NCBI GenBank assembly: GCA_958295945.1
Contig: OY282386.1
Coordinates: 4,334,204 to 4,398,203, forward strand
Direction of reading: 5' to 3'
Source of the DNA: Candidatus Poribacteria bacterium
GTDB lineage: Bacteria; Poribacteria; WGA-4E; WGA-3G
DNA: 64,000 nucleotides
Part shown: in pieces, positions 7,977 to 16,017 of the stretch
Position numbering within the stretch: position 1 is the stretch's first letter
Layout of the letters: every line of letters starts with the position of its first letter
The notes under the pieces: model-generated
Database searches by the model: none
Seen by the model: only the letters and a program-made list of their open reading frames with translations
Told to the model about the DNA's origin: nothing
Translations under genes and position numbers: made by a program

Positions 7977-8912
7977 ATGATGATATTAAATCACCCGACA
8001 AAAATACCAAATCATACCCCCTTTGACTTCGGTGAACATCGTTTTTATTTTGGAAAAGAAATCCTTGAATTATCTGATTCTTCCTCATTGATTAACGATT
8101 TTGAGGCATTACTCAAAAAGATCAGAGAAGATGGTTATCTTTTTATCAGAGGTTTCCATCCAAGGACTGATGCTGAGCAAGCAGCACAATGGACATTACA
8201 GAACATTGCACAACGTGGTGGGTTACAACCTGATACGAAGGTTGAAGATGGTATCATTGGAGAAAGAAATCAGACATTTAGTTTCTTTCGTCAAACCGAG
8301 GTCGCTCACGCAAAACCGATTCTTGATGTGGTGGATAGTCATAGAACGATGCAATTCTATGAAAAATTCCTTGGTGGTCCAGTAATAACGTTTGACAAGC
8401 GATGGTTACGTTGCATGGCAAAAGGAGGACATAACCATTTTCACTACGACAGCGTTTATGTTGGCCGCGGCACACAGAACCGTTACACGATGTGGAGTGC
8501 ATTGACAGACATCGGATTGGAAAACGGACCACTTGTCTTATGTCTCGGTTCCCATCAACATGATAAGTTAAAGTCTACATACGGCGCCACTGATATGGAC
8601 AGAGATTTGACCGATGCAGTGTTTAGCACTAATCCACGCGAGATGGTTGATAAATTCGGATTCACATTGGGAACAGCACATTTTCAACCGGGAGATGTAA
8701 TCATTTTCGGACTATATATGATGCATAGTAGTGCTCCCAACCGTTCTAATCGTTACCGCATCAGCATTGATACGAGATACCAACTTGCATCTGATGAGAA
8801 GGATGACCGCTTCTTTTTCCGTGAAGATGGGAGTTGGTTAGGCAACTTTTACAACAAAGATGTGAGTTACAAACCGATGACAGAACTTCGTCACGAGTGG
8901 GGATTAGAATAA
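7977..8912 (+). CDS. PhyH-like Fe(II)/2-oxoglutarate oxygenase, divergent third member
   Basis: Product of 311 residues from the ATG at 7977. A TTG further upstream (7947) would begin 20 nt after the repeat at 7878 and is less likely; a second ATG at 7980 is equally possible. The protein is only distantly related to the two neighbouring PhyH proteins. It keeps an iron site: HFHYDS (His-x-Asp) in the middle and MMHSSAPN for the distal His, followed by RYRIS with the Arg expected to bind 2-oxoglutarate. FQPGDVIIF is the usual strand before the distal His. The substrate is unknown. The gene ends 22 nt before the metallophosphoesterase start. Confidence 0.8.
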   Translation: MMILNHPTKIPNHTPFDFGEHRFYFGKEILELSDSSSLINDFEALLKKIREDGYLFIRGFHPRTDAEQAAQWTLQNIAQRGGLQPDTKVEDGIIGERNQTFSFFRQTEVAHAKPILDVVDSHRTMQFYEKFLGGPVITFDKRWLRCMAKGGHNHFHYDSVYVGRGTQNRYTMWSALTDIGLENGPLVLCLGSHQHDKLKSTYGATDMDRDLTDAVFSTNPREMVDKFGFTLGTAHFQPGDVIIFGLYMMHSSAPNRSNRYRISIDTRYQLASDEKDDRFFFREDGSWLGNFYNKDVSYKPMTELRHEWGLE

Positions 8913-8934
8913 CACCTTTACGATGGAGATGACT

Positions 8935-10575
8935 ATGATTTCCAAACAATATAAATTCACAGTTTTAGTGATTATCCTACTGTCTTGTTGTGTTGTAAAC
9001 AGTGTTGACGCACACAATGCAGCAGCGACAGGAACTGTTTTTCTGGATACAAACAGTAATCAGATCATGGACAACAATGAGAAAGGGTTGCAAGGGATTC
9101 GTGTCTCTAATGGACAGGATGTCGTCAAAACCGATGTCAGCGGAAAATACTTGCTTCCAGTTAATGATGACACCATCATCTTTGTCATCAAACCACGCGG
9201 ATATATGACACCAGTTGATGAAAATCGACTCCCTAAATTTTACTACATTCATAAACCCAACGGTTCTCCAGAAGGATTGAAATATCCTGGAATCGCACCA
9301 ACCGGTCCTTTACCTGTGTCAATTGATTTTCCTCTCTACGAACAGACCGAACCCGATACCTTCAAAGTGCTCGTCTTCGGGGATACGCAACCTCGTAATA
9401 TGCAAGAAATTGAATGGTTAGCACATGATGTTATTGAAGAAGTTATCGGTACCGATGCTGTACTTGGTCTCAGTCTTGGTGATCTGGTAGGAGACAATTT
9501 GAACTTATTCACACCTCTCAACGAAGTGATGTCTACTATAGGAATACCATGGTATAATGTCTACGGTAACCATGATATGAACCGTCTTGCAACTGATGAC
9601 CGTTACGCAGACGAGACCTTTGAACGTGTCTATGGACCAACTTGCTATTCCTTTGATTGGGGACCTGTCCATTTCATCAACATTGATAATGTGCTTTTTC
9701 TCCCTGAAAAGGAAGATAATCCACCTTACAAAAGCGAGGCAGGAGAACGACAGTTGACATTCATCAGAAATGACCTTGCCTTTGTCCCCAAAGATCAACT
9801 CGTTGTTTTATCCATGCATATTCCGTTGACAGAGATGCATGATGTGAAGAACTTAATGGAGCTGCTCAGTGGTCGTCCTCATACTTTATCACTATCTGCT
9901 CATACACATATTCAAAGAGATGACTTCATTGGACGGCAGCACGGTTGGGAAGGCGATGAGAAACATCACCACCACAATCATGCAACCACATCAGGTAGTT
10001 GGTGGCAGGGGACGCTTGATGAAATCGGAATTCCACACACCACCATGCGAGACGGTGCACCGAACGGTTACGGTATCTTTACATTCAGTGGAAATCAATA
10101 TTCAATTCGGTTTAAAGCAGCTCGTCGCCCAGCAGATTATCAGATGAATATTTGGTCACCATGGGAAGTGGCACAATCAGAAACGACTAATACAGATGTA
10201 CTTGTCAATGTATTTGGTGGAAACGAACGCTCAAAGGTTGAAATGCGATTAGGACAAAAAGGTAAATGGAAAGAAATGACCTATTTACCCCAGAAAGACC
10301 CATATTTCAAAGCACTCAAGGAACGTGATGAAGCATACCACATTGAACGGAAACTCCATACCACTGTTAGAGATTCAATGAAACTACTTATGAAAGAGGA
10401 CACAGAACTCCCAAAAAGAGGGAAACGACTAAGTTATGGAGTTCCAAAATCATATCATATATGGCAAACCAAACTTCCCAATGAGATTAACAATGGAACT
10501 CATATCATCTATGTCCGAACAACTGACATGTTTGGTCAAACATTCACAGGACGCAGAATCATCCGTGTGAAATAA
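8935..10575 (+). CDS. Exported calcineurin-type metallophosphoesterase with N-terminal prealbumin-like domain
   Basis: Product of 546 residues. Of three in-frame ATGs, that at 8935 is chosen because GGAG lies 6 nt upstream. A signal peptide covers residues 1-27. Residues ~30-100 form an SdrD/CNA-B-like beta domain (TGTVFLDTNSNQIMDNNEKG). The phosphoesterase core follows: Asp150-Thr-Gln152, GD at 182-183, GNHD with Asn212-His213-Asp214, His295, and His323-Thr-His325. The first motif has Gln where many enzymes have His. The C-terminal ~170 residues match the accessory domain of bacterial three-part phosphoesterases. Expected to hydrolyse a phosphate ester outside the cytoplasm; substrate unknown. 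Confidence 0.85.
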   Translation: MISKQYKFTVLVIILLSCCVVNSVDAHNAAATGTVFLDTNSNQIMDNNEKGLQGIRVSNGQDVVKTDVSGKYLLPVNDDTIIFVIKPRGYMTPVDENRLPKFYYIHKPNGSPEGLKYPGIAPTGPLPVSIDFPLYEQTEPDTFKVLVFGDTQPRNMQEIEWLAHDVIEEVIGTDAVLGLSLGDLVGDNLNLFTPLNEVMSTIGIPWYNVYGNHDMNRLATDDRYADETFERVYGPTCYSFDWGPVHFINIDNVLFLPEKEDNPPYKSEAGERQLTFIRNDLAFVPKDQLVVLSMHIPLTEMHDVKNLMELLSGRPHTLSLSAHTHIQRDDFIGRQHGWEGDEKHHHHNHATTSGSWWQGTLDEIGIPHTTMRDGAPNGYGIFTFSGNQYSIRFKAARRPADYQMNIWSPWEVAQSETTNTDVLVNVFGGNERSKVEMRLGQKGKWKEMTYLPQKDPYFKALKERDEAYHIERKLHTTVRDSMKLLMKEDTELPKRGKRLSYGVPKSYHIWQTKLPNEINNGTHIIYVRTTDMFGQTFTGRRIIRVK

Positions 10576-10728
10576 GTATAATCAAACCTACAATAAATGT
10601 GACATATTTTCACAATTGCATATTCAAATCTATATCAAGTAATGTAAAAGGCACAATGAATTGTGCAACTACAACAGCGTTTTCCAATAATACTATTTAC
10701 GACGTTAGGAACAACTATGCAAAAATAC
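10576..10728. other. AT-rich intergenic stretch with a short palindrome
   Basis: No coding potential is seen. GCACAAT (10651-10657) and ATTGTGC (10660-10666) form a near-continuous 16-bp palindrome with a 2-nt centre, a possible operator or cruciform. No T tract follows. Confidence 0.4.
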
Positions 10729-10757
10729 TTGTCATGTAATCCGATTAAGTCTATACT
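10729..10757 (+). promoter_or_regulatory. Sigma-70-type promoter candidate for the SDR gene
   Basis: TTGTCA at 10729-10734 and TATACT at 10752-10757 are separated by exactly 17 nt. The -10 hexamer lies 33 nt before the ATG at 10791, leaving a short leader with a GGAGAAA ribosome binding site. Confidence 0.55.
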
Positions 10758-10790
10758 TTTTCTACATCCTGACAGTATGGAGAAATTTAC

Positions 10791-11543
10791 ATGAACATTC
10801 AAATGAACGACAAAGTCGCAGTGATTACAGGCGGATCAACTGGCATCGGAGCGGCTACTGCAATTCAATATGCCGATTCTGGCGGTAAAATTGTCATCGG
10901 GGACATAAATGAACTTGATGGACAAGAAACAGTAAAGTTAATCCAGAAAAAAGGGGGTGAAGCTCTCTTTTGCAAGACTGATGTAACCCTTGAAGACGAT
11001 GTTATAAATCTGATGCAAAGTGCTGAGGATACTTACGGTCGTATTGATACATTAGTAACCTGCGCTGGAATACTTGAAGGTGCCAGTGTTCGTATAGAAG
11101 ATTTTGATGCTGCTACTTTTGACTCTGTTATTGATGTCAACCTTAATGGAACTTTTTTGGCACTCAAGCATGCTGTTCCAATTATGGGAAACACTGGTGG
11201 TGGAGTAATTCTATGTATTGCATCTGGAGCTGGAATACACGGTGGGAGTTCTTCAGTTGCTTATGCTTCAAGTAAAGGCGGTGTAAATGGTCTGCTCATG
11301 ACAGTGGCAAATCAAGTAGGAGGCCTAAACATACGCATGCACACGATTTGTCCGGGTGGACTTGCTACGCCGCTAAAATTGGGGCAGATAGCACAGTCAG
11401 CCAGACGCGATGGACATGACCCAGATCAAGCGGTTGAAAATGCTTTGAAATCACTGGCAGACCCTGCCGGTGTTGCAAGAGTATTGACATTTCTCGCTTC
11501 CGATGAGGCATCTTATATAAGGGGCTTAATATCAACGAGGTAG
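10791..11543 (+). CDS. Short-chain dehydrogenase/reductase
   Basis: A 250-residue classical SDR with a Rossmann fold. The dinucleotide loop is TGGSTGIG (13-20) and the catalytic residues are Ser145, Tyr158 and Lys162 (YASSK). Asp38 after the second strand favours NAD(H). The usual NNAG motif is TCAG here. The C-terminus is odd: the protein ends SYIRGLISTR, where most classical SDRs continue into a GxxxxVDGG segment. The gene stops 17 nt before the convergent DUF983 gene. The substrate cannot be inferred. Confidence 0.88.
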   Translation: MNIQMNDKVAVITGGSTGIGAATAIQYADSGGKIVIGDINELDGQETVKLIQKKGGEALFCKTDVTLEDDVINLMQSAEDTYGRIDTLVTCAGILEGASVRIEDFDAATFDSVIDVNLNGTFLALKHAVPIMGNTGGGVILCIASGAGIHGGSSSVAYASSKGGVNGLLMTVANQVGGLNIRMHTICPGGLATPLKLGQIAQSARRDGHDPDQAVENALKSLADPAGVARVLTFLASDEASYIRGLISTR

Positions 11544-11560
11544 GTAAATCAAACTGGATA

Positions 11561-11947
11561 TTATGTATTTGGATTAAGTATATAATCCATGTTTAACCAC
11601 AAACTTTTTGAGTATCTGTAGAAAAAGATTGGAAATACGGCAGAAACAACACCCCATACACAAAAATTGGCTAAGAAAGGAATAGAGTTGAATAGGTCAA
11701 TGAGAAAATAGCCCGGAAAGACCAGGAACACTGTCGCACCATAATTGATATACATAGCACCAATAAAATAACCCTGTTCACGTTCAAATTTCAAATTACA
11801 ATTGGGGCAATTGATATGCATTCTGAAACGTTTGACAAAGAGTGAACCTGTACTACATCTTGGACATTTGAGTCCAAATCCACACCTTAATCCTTTCTTG
11901 AGATTTCTAAATATGTTCTTCATTGACAATCTAATGATAGTTGACAT
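11561..11947 (-). CDS. DUF983-like membrane protein with zinc-ribbon motif
   Basis: Product of 128 residues. The N-terminal half carries two CPxC-like pairs (LKCPRCSTGSLF and INCPNCNLKF), as in DUF983 proteins. It is followed by the typical REQGYFIGAMYINY and two transmembrane helices (ATVFLVFPGYFLIDLF and FLANFCVWGVVSAVFPIFFY). Starts at 11947 and 11923 are both possible; neither has a clear ribosome binding site. Family function is unknown. It is the last gene of the long - strand block. Confidence 0.75.
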   Translation of the reverse strand: MSTIIRLSMKNIFRNLKKGLRCGFGLKCPRCSTGSLFVKRFRMHINCPNCNLKFEREQGYFIGAMYINYGATVFLVFPGYFLIDLFNSIPFLANFCVWGVVSAVFPIFFYRYSKSLWLNMDYILNPNT

Positions 11948-11961
11948 CAACTCTTTATTGT

Positions 11962-12627
11962 CTAATATGTGTTATCATCCCAAAAGACTCTGAACGTCCG
12001 TAGCAATATTTTGAAATCATTCCAAAGCGATAGATTCTCAATGTAGTCTAAATCCACAGAAATACCATCACGGATTGAGCCACGACGACGTGGACTCAAC
12101 TGCCACAAACCGGTCATACCGGGACGCACCAGGTGTCTCTGGTTTTCCCACTCTTCGTATTTCTCCGCAAGGAAAGGCATTTCTGGACGTGGTCCAACGA
12201 GACTCATATCTCCTTTGAGGACGTTAAACAATTGTGGCAGTTCGTCTAAGCTTGTTTTCCGAATCCATTTCCCAATAGATGTGATACGTATATCGTCGTT
12301 GGAATCGGGTTTTTCTGAATAGGATGGTGTATCGATATGAAGACTTCTAAACTTAAGGATAACAAATAACTTGTTCTTGAAACCGACCCGTTTGTGCGAG
12401 AAGAAAATAGGACCGCGTGAGGATAGTTTAATTAATATTGCAATGAGAATCATCAATGGTGAAAAAATAAGAATCAACAAGAATGCTGCCACAAAATCTA
12501 AGAGGTATTTACCATGCTTTGCATAAAAAGTGGAAAGTCTCTTATGAGTAACTTGTGAGGTATTATCGTTCATAGAGGATAGAATAGAAGTGCGTATGAA
12601 ACGCAAATTTGATAGAAACTGTAACAT
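11962..12627 (-). CDS. Undecaprenyl-phosphate sugar-1-phosphate transferase (bacterial sugar transferase family)
   Basis: Product of 221 residues from the ATG at 12627. A TTG at 12684 overlaps the upstream glycosyltransferase and is less likely. One membrane helix (LLDFVAAFLLILIFSPLMIL) is followed by the diagnostic cytoplasmic domain: GPIFFSHKRVG, LKFRSL, RKTSLDELPQLFNVLKGD, MSLVGPRPE and RPGMTGLWQ. Such enzymes move a sugar-1-phosphate from a nucleotide sugar to undecaprenyl phosphate, the first step of exopolysaccharide or O-antigen repeat-unit assembly. The protein has only the C-terminal catalytic half of WcaJ-type proteins, as in WbaP/PglC minimal forms. Confidence 0.92.
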   Translation of the reverse strand: MLQFLSNLRFIRTSILSSMNDNTSQVTHKRLSTFYAKHGKYLLDFVAAFLLILIFSPLMILIAILIKLSSRGPIFFSHKRVGFKNKLFVILKFRSLHIDTPSYSEKPDSNDDIRITSIGKWIRKTSLDELPQLFNVLKGDMSLVGPRPEMPFLAEKYEEWENQRHLVRPGMTGLWQLSPRRRGSIRDGISVDLDYIENLSLWNDFKILLRTFRVFWDDNTY

Positions 12628-12658
12628 AATTCTTCGCCATACCCGTACAATCAAAGAT

Positions 12659-13780
12659 TCACTTCTTTTTCTGTAATTTTTCAAATACGTCTATATATTG
12701 TTCTGCAATATGATCCCAATTGAACCGCTTCAGAATCTGTTCTGGTGCTCGAATACGAAAATCCTCAACCATCTCAGTATTCTGTTCTAATGTTTCCATT
12801 TCATTTTTCAGAGAATCGAGGTCTTTATCAAAGAGTACACCGTATTTACCCCCTTCTAATACTTCATGGTTAAAGGGAGTATTCAACGCGAGGATACAGT
12901 TAGAAAAACCCAACGCCTTCAATATGGATGGATTGATACCACCAAACTGATGTCCGTGAATATAAGCAAAACAGTGATGGTGGAGTTCTTTTATATGCTC
13001 AGAACTATCAATATGTCCAAGAAAAAGGACATTTTCATTTGCCATGTTTTTCAGTTTATCCAAAAATTCGTTTTCAAGCTTATTTCCTTTATAATCTGCG
13101 CCACCAGCAATAGCAAGCTTTTTCTCACTATTAGAAGATACATAAGCTTCCATAATCAGGTCAGCGTTATTATCTGGTACTAATCTACTTGCGATCAGAT
13201 AATAGTCTCTTGACTGTAGACCATACTCCTCAAGCACTTCAGGATGTTCAGAGGGTTCAATATTGGCACCGTAGGCGATATAGGTTGTTTCTGCGCCCAA
13301 TTCTTCAAGGTAGAGACGTTTCATCTCTTCAGCATCGGTAATTACAATAGGAAATGCTGAAGTTGCCATCTTTGCAGCCCATTTGAAATACATCGCACCT
13401 ATACCCTTCCATTTCGGTCTTAACCACTCCATTCCATCAACATTGATGACAGCCTTCTTACCTGCAATACGGAAAAACCAACCAAATGGACCATTGCCTG
13501 CATTCCATACCAAAATGGAATCAGAGGGTGAAAACGAAGCGTGTAAAGTTGCCAGAAAACTGTGGCTGAGGGTACTAAATGCTTTATGTTCAATACTGGG
13601 TAGATAAACTAACTTAACCCCTCTCCATTCGGCTGGTCTCTCTTTGAAAATGGCTTTTCTGCAATAGACTATAACCTCATGTCCAACTTCTACCCAACGT
13701 GGTGCAAGTTCCCCCATGATAGTTTCTAATCCACTGTATGTCCCCGGAAGTCCACGAATACCTAATACCCGAATCCTCAT
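12659..13780 (-). CDS. Glycosyltransferase, GT4 type with DUF1972-like N-terminus
   Basis: Product of 373 residues. The N-terminus MRIRVLGIRGLPGTYSGLET with a following VYCR is typical of DUF1972/rhamnosyltransferase-like GT4 enzymes. INVDGMEWLRPKW is the next family motif. The C-terminal half has the nucleotide-sugar domain (YLIASRLVPDNNADLIMEAY, LAIAGGADY, VLFLGHIDS, HGHQFGGINPSILKAL). It probably adds one sugar to the lipid-linked repeat unit started by the sugar-phosphate transferase. Its start codon is only 9 nt from a 17-bp hairpin, the end of an IS200/IS605-like remnant, so its original promoter or upstream partner has been cut off. Confidence 0.9.
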   Translation of the reverse strand: MRIRVLGIRGLPGTYSGLETIMGELAPRWVEVGHEVIVYCRKAIFKERPAEWRGVKLVYLPSIEHKAFSTLSHSFLATLHASFSPSDSILVWNAGNGPFGWFFRIAGKKAVINVDGMEWLRPKWKGIGAMYFKWAAKMATSAFPIVITDAEEMKRLYLEELGAETTYIAYGANIEPSEHPEVLEEYGLQSRDYYLIASRLVPDNNADLIMEAYVSSNSEKKLAIAGGADYKGNKLENEFLDKLKNMANENVLFLGHIDSSEHIKELHHHCFAYIHGHQFGGINPSILKALGFSNCILALNTPFNHEVLEGGKYGVLFDKDLDSLKNEMETLEQNTEMVEDFRIRAPEQILKRFNWDHIAEQYIDVFEKLQKKK

Positions 13781-13788
13781 CTAATCTT

Positions 13789-14207
13789 CGGGCATTCCTC
13801 CCAAGTCCTTATGCTTGGGAGGAATGCCCGCCTCCTTTTATTCGTTTTTAGAAAGAGTGCTGTTTTAACACCACCTGCATATTGGGTGTTTGGATTTAGA
13901 TGGAGCTGCTTCTTTTCGGAAATGCTGTCACCATTTCCGATCCGATCTGCCCTGTGTCCGCCCAAAAGATTTTGTTTGGCAATCTCCCTCTCGGGTTGTC
14001 CATTGCCCCATCCACATCACAGCATCCAAGTTTGAGGGGGCTTGGGAAGCATCCTTCAGCCGTCCAAGAACCACCTTGAACTCCCTTTTACCCGCATTGT
14101 TCTGGCTGCCACGCCCAGATACCGAGATATTGTGTGTAGAAAACTGTTTAACTTGTGGGTCCCCGTTGGGCTATGGATATTCACAAGCCCAAGTCTTTAG
14201 ACTTGGG
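13789..14207 (-). mobile_element. Decayed or non-autonomous IS200/IS605-like element
   Basis: Both ends carry subterminal hairpins with the same core. At 13789-13830 there is a 17-bp perfect stem (CGGGCATTCCTCCCAAG) with an 8-nt loop. At 14188-14207, CCCAAGTC-TTTA-GACTTGGG is a perfect 8-bp stem. Read on the - strand both contain CCCAAG, a TAAnGA-type loop side, and CTTGGG. Such imperfect-palindrome ends without terminal inverted repeats are typical of IS200/IS605 elements. The interior is visibly richer in GC than its neighbours and has no intact transposase. On the - strand one frame stays open for about 80 codons after a TAG, possibly the ruin of a TnpB 3' end. This occupies most of the 568-nt gap between genes; the rest (14208-14348) is AT-rich with nothing recognised. 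Confidence 0.6.
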
Positions 14208-14348
14208 TAGTTGACCTTAAATCCTTACTCATGATCCCATTCATACTTTTATTTTATTTTACGAAACTGATTATTAATTGACAAAATATACGATGCTTAA
14301 ACTTGATGAAATCATCATAATTTATATAATTGACATTTATGGTGTTGT

Positions 14349-15977
14349 CTAAATTCTGAATAGTATCTTAGCATGAATTTCATTGCCAGTTTCGTGTATA
14401 CCTTCACGATTACCTTTGTTCCTGCTCCAAATGCGATTCCATTCGCCATAGAATGAGTAATCTCCAATATTGATCCAGTTAAAACCAATTTTCAGACGGT
14501 GTTCACTTTCTGTTACGCCTGAGAGAGGAGTCCATACATCATCTTTTGGTGCATCTGCAGGATGATTCTTATCTATGTTCCCTTGTCCATGACGTTCCAA
14601 TTCATATCCGAAAACGGTTTCAAGCTTATCTGTCCACCGTCTACGAAACTCAATCCATAAATTATCAGCATCAGTTCCGATGTGATGTCCTATTACAGAC
14701 GTAAAATGTTTGTATACGTTTACTGGATTTACATGTGTATATGTATATTGATTGATGAATGTATATTCAGCATGGAAATCGGTATCTGATAGACCAAATG
14801 GGTCTGTTAAATATATACCTCCAAGGACACCAAATTTTGTATCCCAATGATAGAATGATGCCGCAGGATCTCTATCGTCAACCAATACCTCTCCATAAAT
14901 CTCAAAATTGTCTTTAGGTCGGAATCGCAAGTCAACACTTGCAAGGACGTTATCTCCACTGCCAGGTGCACGACTGTCAGCGCGTGAAATTGTCTGTTCA
15001 TTTATTAAGTAGATATTAACAGGATTCAAATATCCAGCTTCAAATCGGTTTCCGTACACAACGACTTCAGATAAGCCTATACCAAACCAATTCCAGAAAA
15101 ATCCTTCAATTCTGTGACCTGAAATAAATTTATCATTAATTTCTTCTGCTTGATCTTCTAAAACTCCAGTAAAAGCAGTGAAGGAAACAGTTTTGAAATT
15201 GGTCTGAAACTTCAGCATATCCATAGCAATAGGGTTCGGTGAAACCATCAGATTTCCATGATAGCCAGGTCCCCATTGAAGATTGTCAGTTCCAAACTGC
15301 ATGTCTAACATAGGCAGTTTAAATTTAATATAACTATTGATTGCAGTTCTATTTTTTAATTCCCCTTCTAACTGTCTATATTTGGATTCATCTGGGTATA
15401 CATCATCAAATATATCACCGTATAAAAACCGATATGCTATGTCTGTAGTAAAAGCAAAACTTTCCTCAACCTGTCCATAGAGTTGAGGGAACAAAGTTGT
15501 AAGGTGCATATTGCCTTCATCAGAAGGTATCTCAGATGCATTATCTACAAAACGTGTTATCTCTCGTTGACCAGCTCGAAGATCAAAGGAAAAACGGTAG
15601 TTAGCATTGTCAGTTAGGGACATAATATGTAATCGTCTATCTGGAGCAACTCCTGTTCCAGCCTCAGAATAAAACGCTAACAATTCTTGCAGACGTTTCA
15701 GGTCATTGTCGCTGAGTTCTATCTCACCATTTTCATGTTTTTGCGATGCTTCTAAGAGTAACGCCGCAACCTGTTTTCGTGTAAATGGTAGAGACCCCCT
15801 TGTCACACCCGACACTACACGTTTATTAAGTAAACGATGAATAAATCGGTAGGTTTCAGTATTGAAATCAGACAAATTAGGATTGAGCGGAACATTTATG
15901 AGAGATGCTGCTTGACAAAATGGCAACAAACTAAATTGACAGAGAGTGTATATTATTAGTATAGTGCGTAATAACAT
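14349..15977 (-). CDS. Wzi-like capsule assembly outer-membrane beta-barrel protein
   Basis: Product of 542 residues with an N-terminal signal peptide (cleavage near CQAAS). Residues ~30-110 form a helical periplasmic start with RGSLPFTRKQVAALL. The rest is amphipathic beta-strand sequence with the family-type signature FGTDNLQWGPGYHGNLMVSPNP and many aromatic residues at strand ends. Wzi/Caps_assemb_Wzi proteins anchor or organise capsular polysaccharide at the outer membrane. Its place downstream of the sulfatases and near glycosyltransferases fits this role. The final residues are ILFRI rather than a terminal Phe. Confidence 0.82.
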   Translation of the reverse strand: MLLRTILIIYTLCQFSLLPFCQAASLINVPLNPNLSDFNTETYRFIHRLLNKRVVSGVTRGSLPFTRKQVAALLLEASQKHENGEIELSDNDLKRLQELLAFYSEAGTGVAPDRRLHIMSLTDNANYRFSFDLRAGQREITRFVDNASEIPSDEGNMHLTTLFPQLYGQVEESFAFTTDIAYRFLYGDIFDDVYPDESKYRQLEGELKNRTAINSYIKFKLPMLDMQFGTDNLQWGPGYHGNLMVSPNPIAMDMLKFQTNFKTVSFTAFTGVLEDQAEEINDKFISGHRIEGFFWNWFGIGLSEVVVYGNRFEAGYLNPVNIYLINEQTISRADSRAPGSGDNVLASVDLRFRPKDNFEIYGEVLVDDRDPAASFYHWDTKFGVLGGIYLTDPFGLSDTDFHAEYTFINQYTYTHVNPVNVYKHFTSVIGHHIGTDADNLWIEFRRRWTDKLETVFGYELERHGQGNIDKNHPADAPKDDVWTPLSGVTESEHRLKIGFNWINIGDYSFYGEWNRIWSRNKGNREGIHETGNEIHAKILFRI

Positions 15978-16017
15978 TTGTAGAGTTCCTTCCTATCTAT
16001 GATTATTTATCAAATGT

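Noticed and set aside
13890..14210. + strand frame of 106 codons in the IS200/IS605-like remnant
   Set aside because: It runs against the element's apparent direction, shows no protein motif and arises from GC-richer noncoding sequence.
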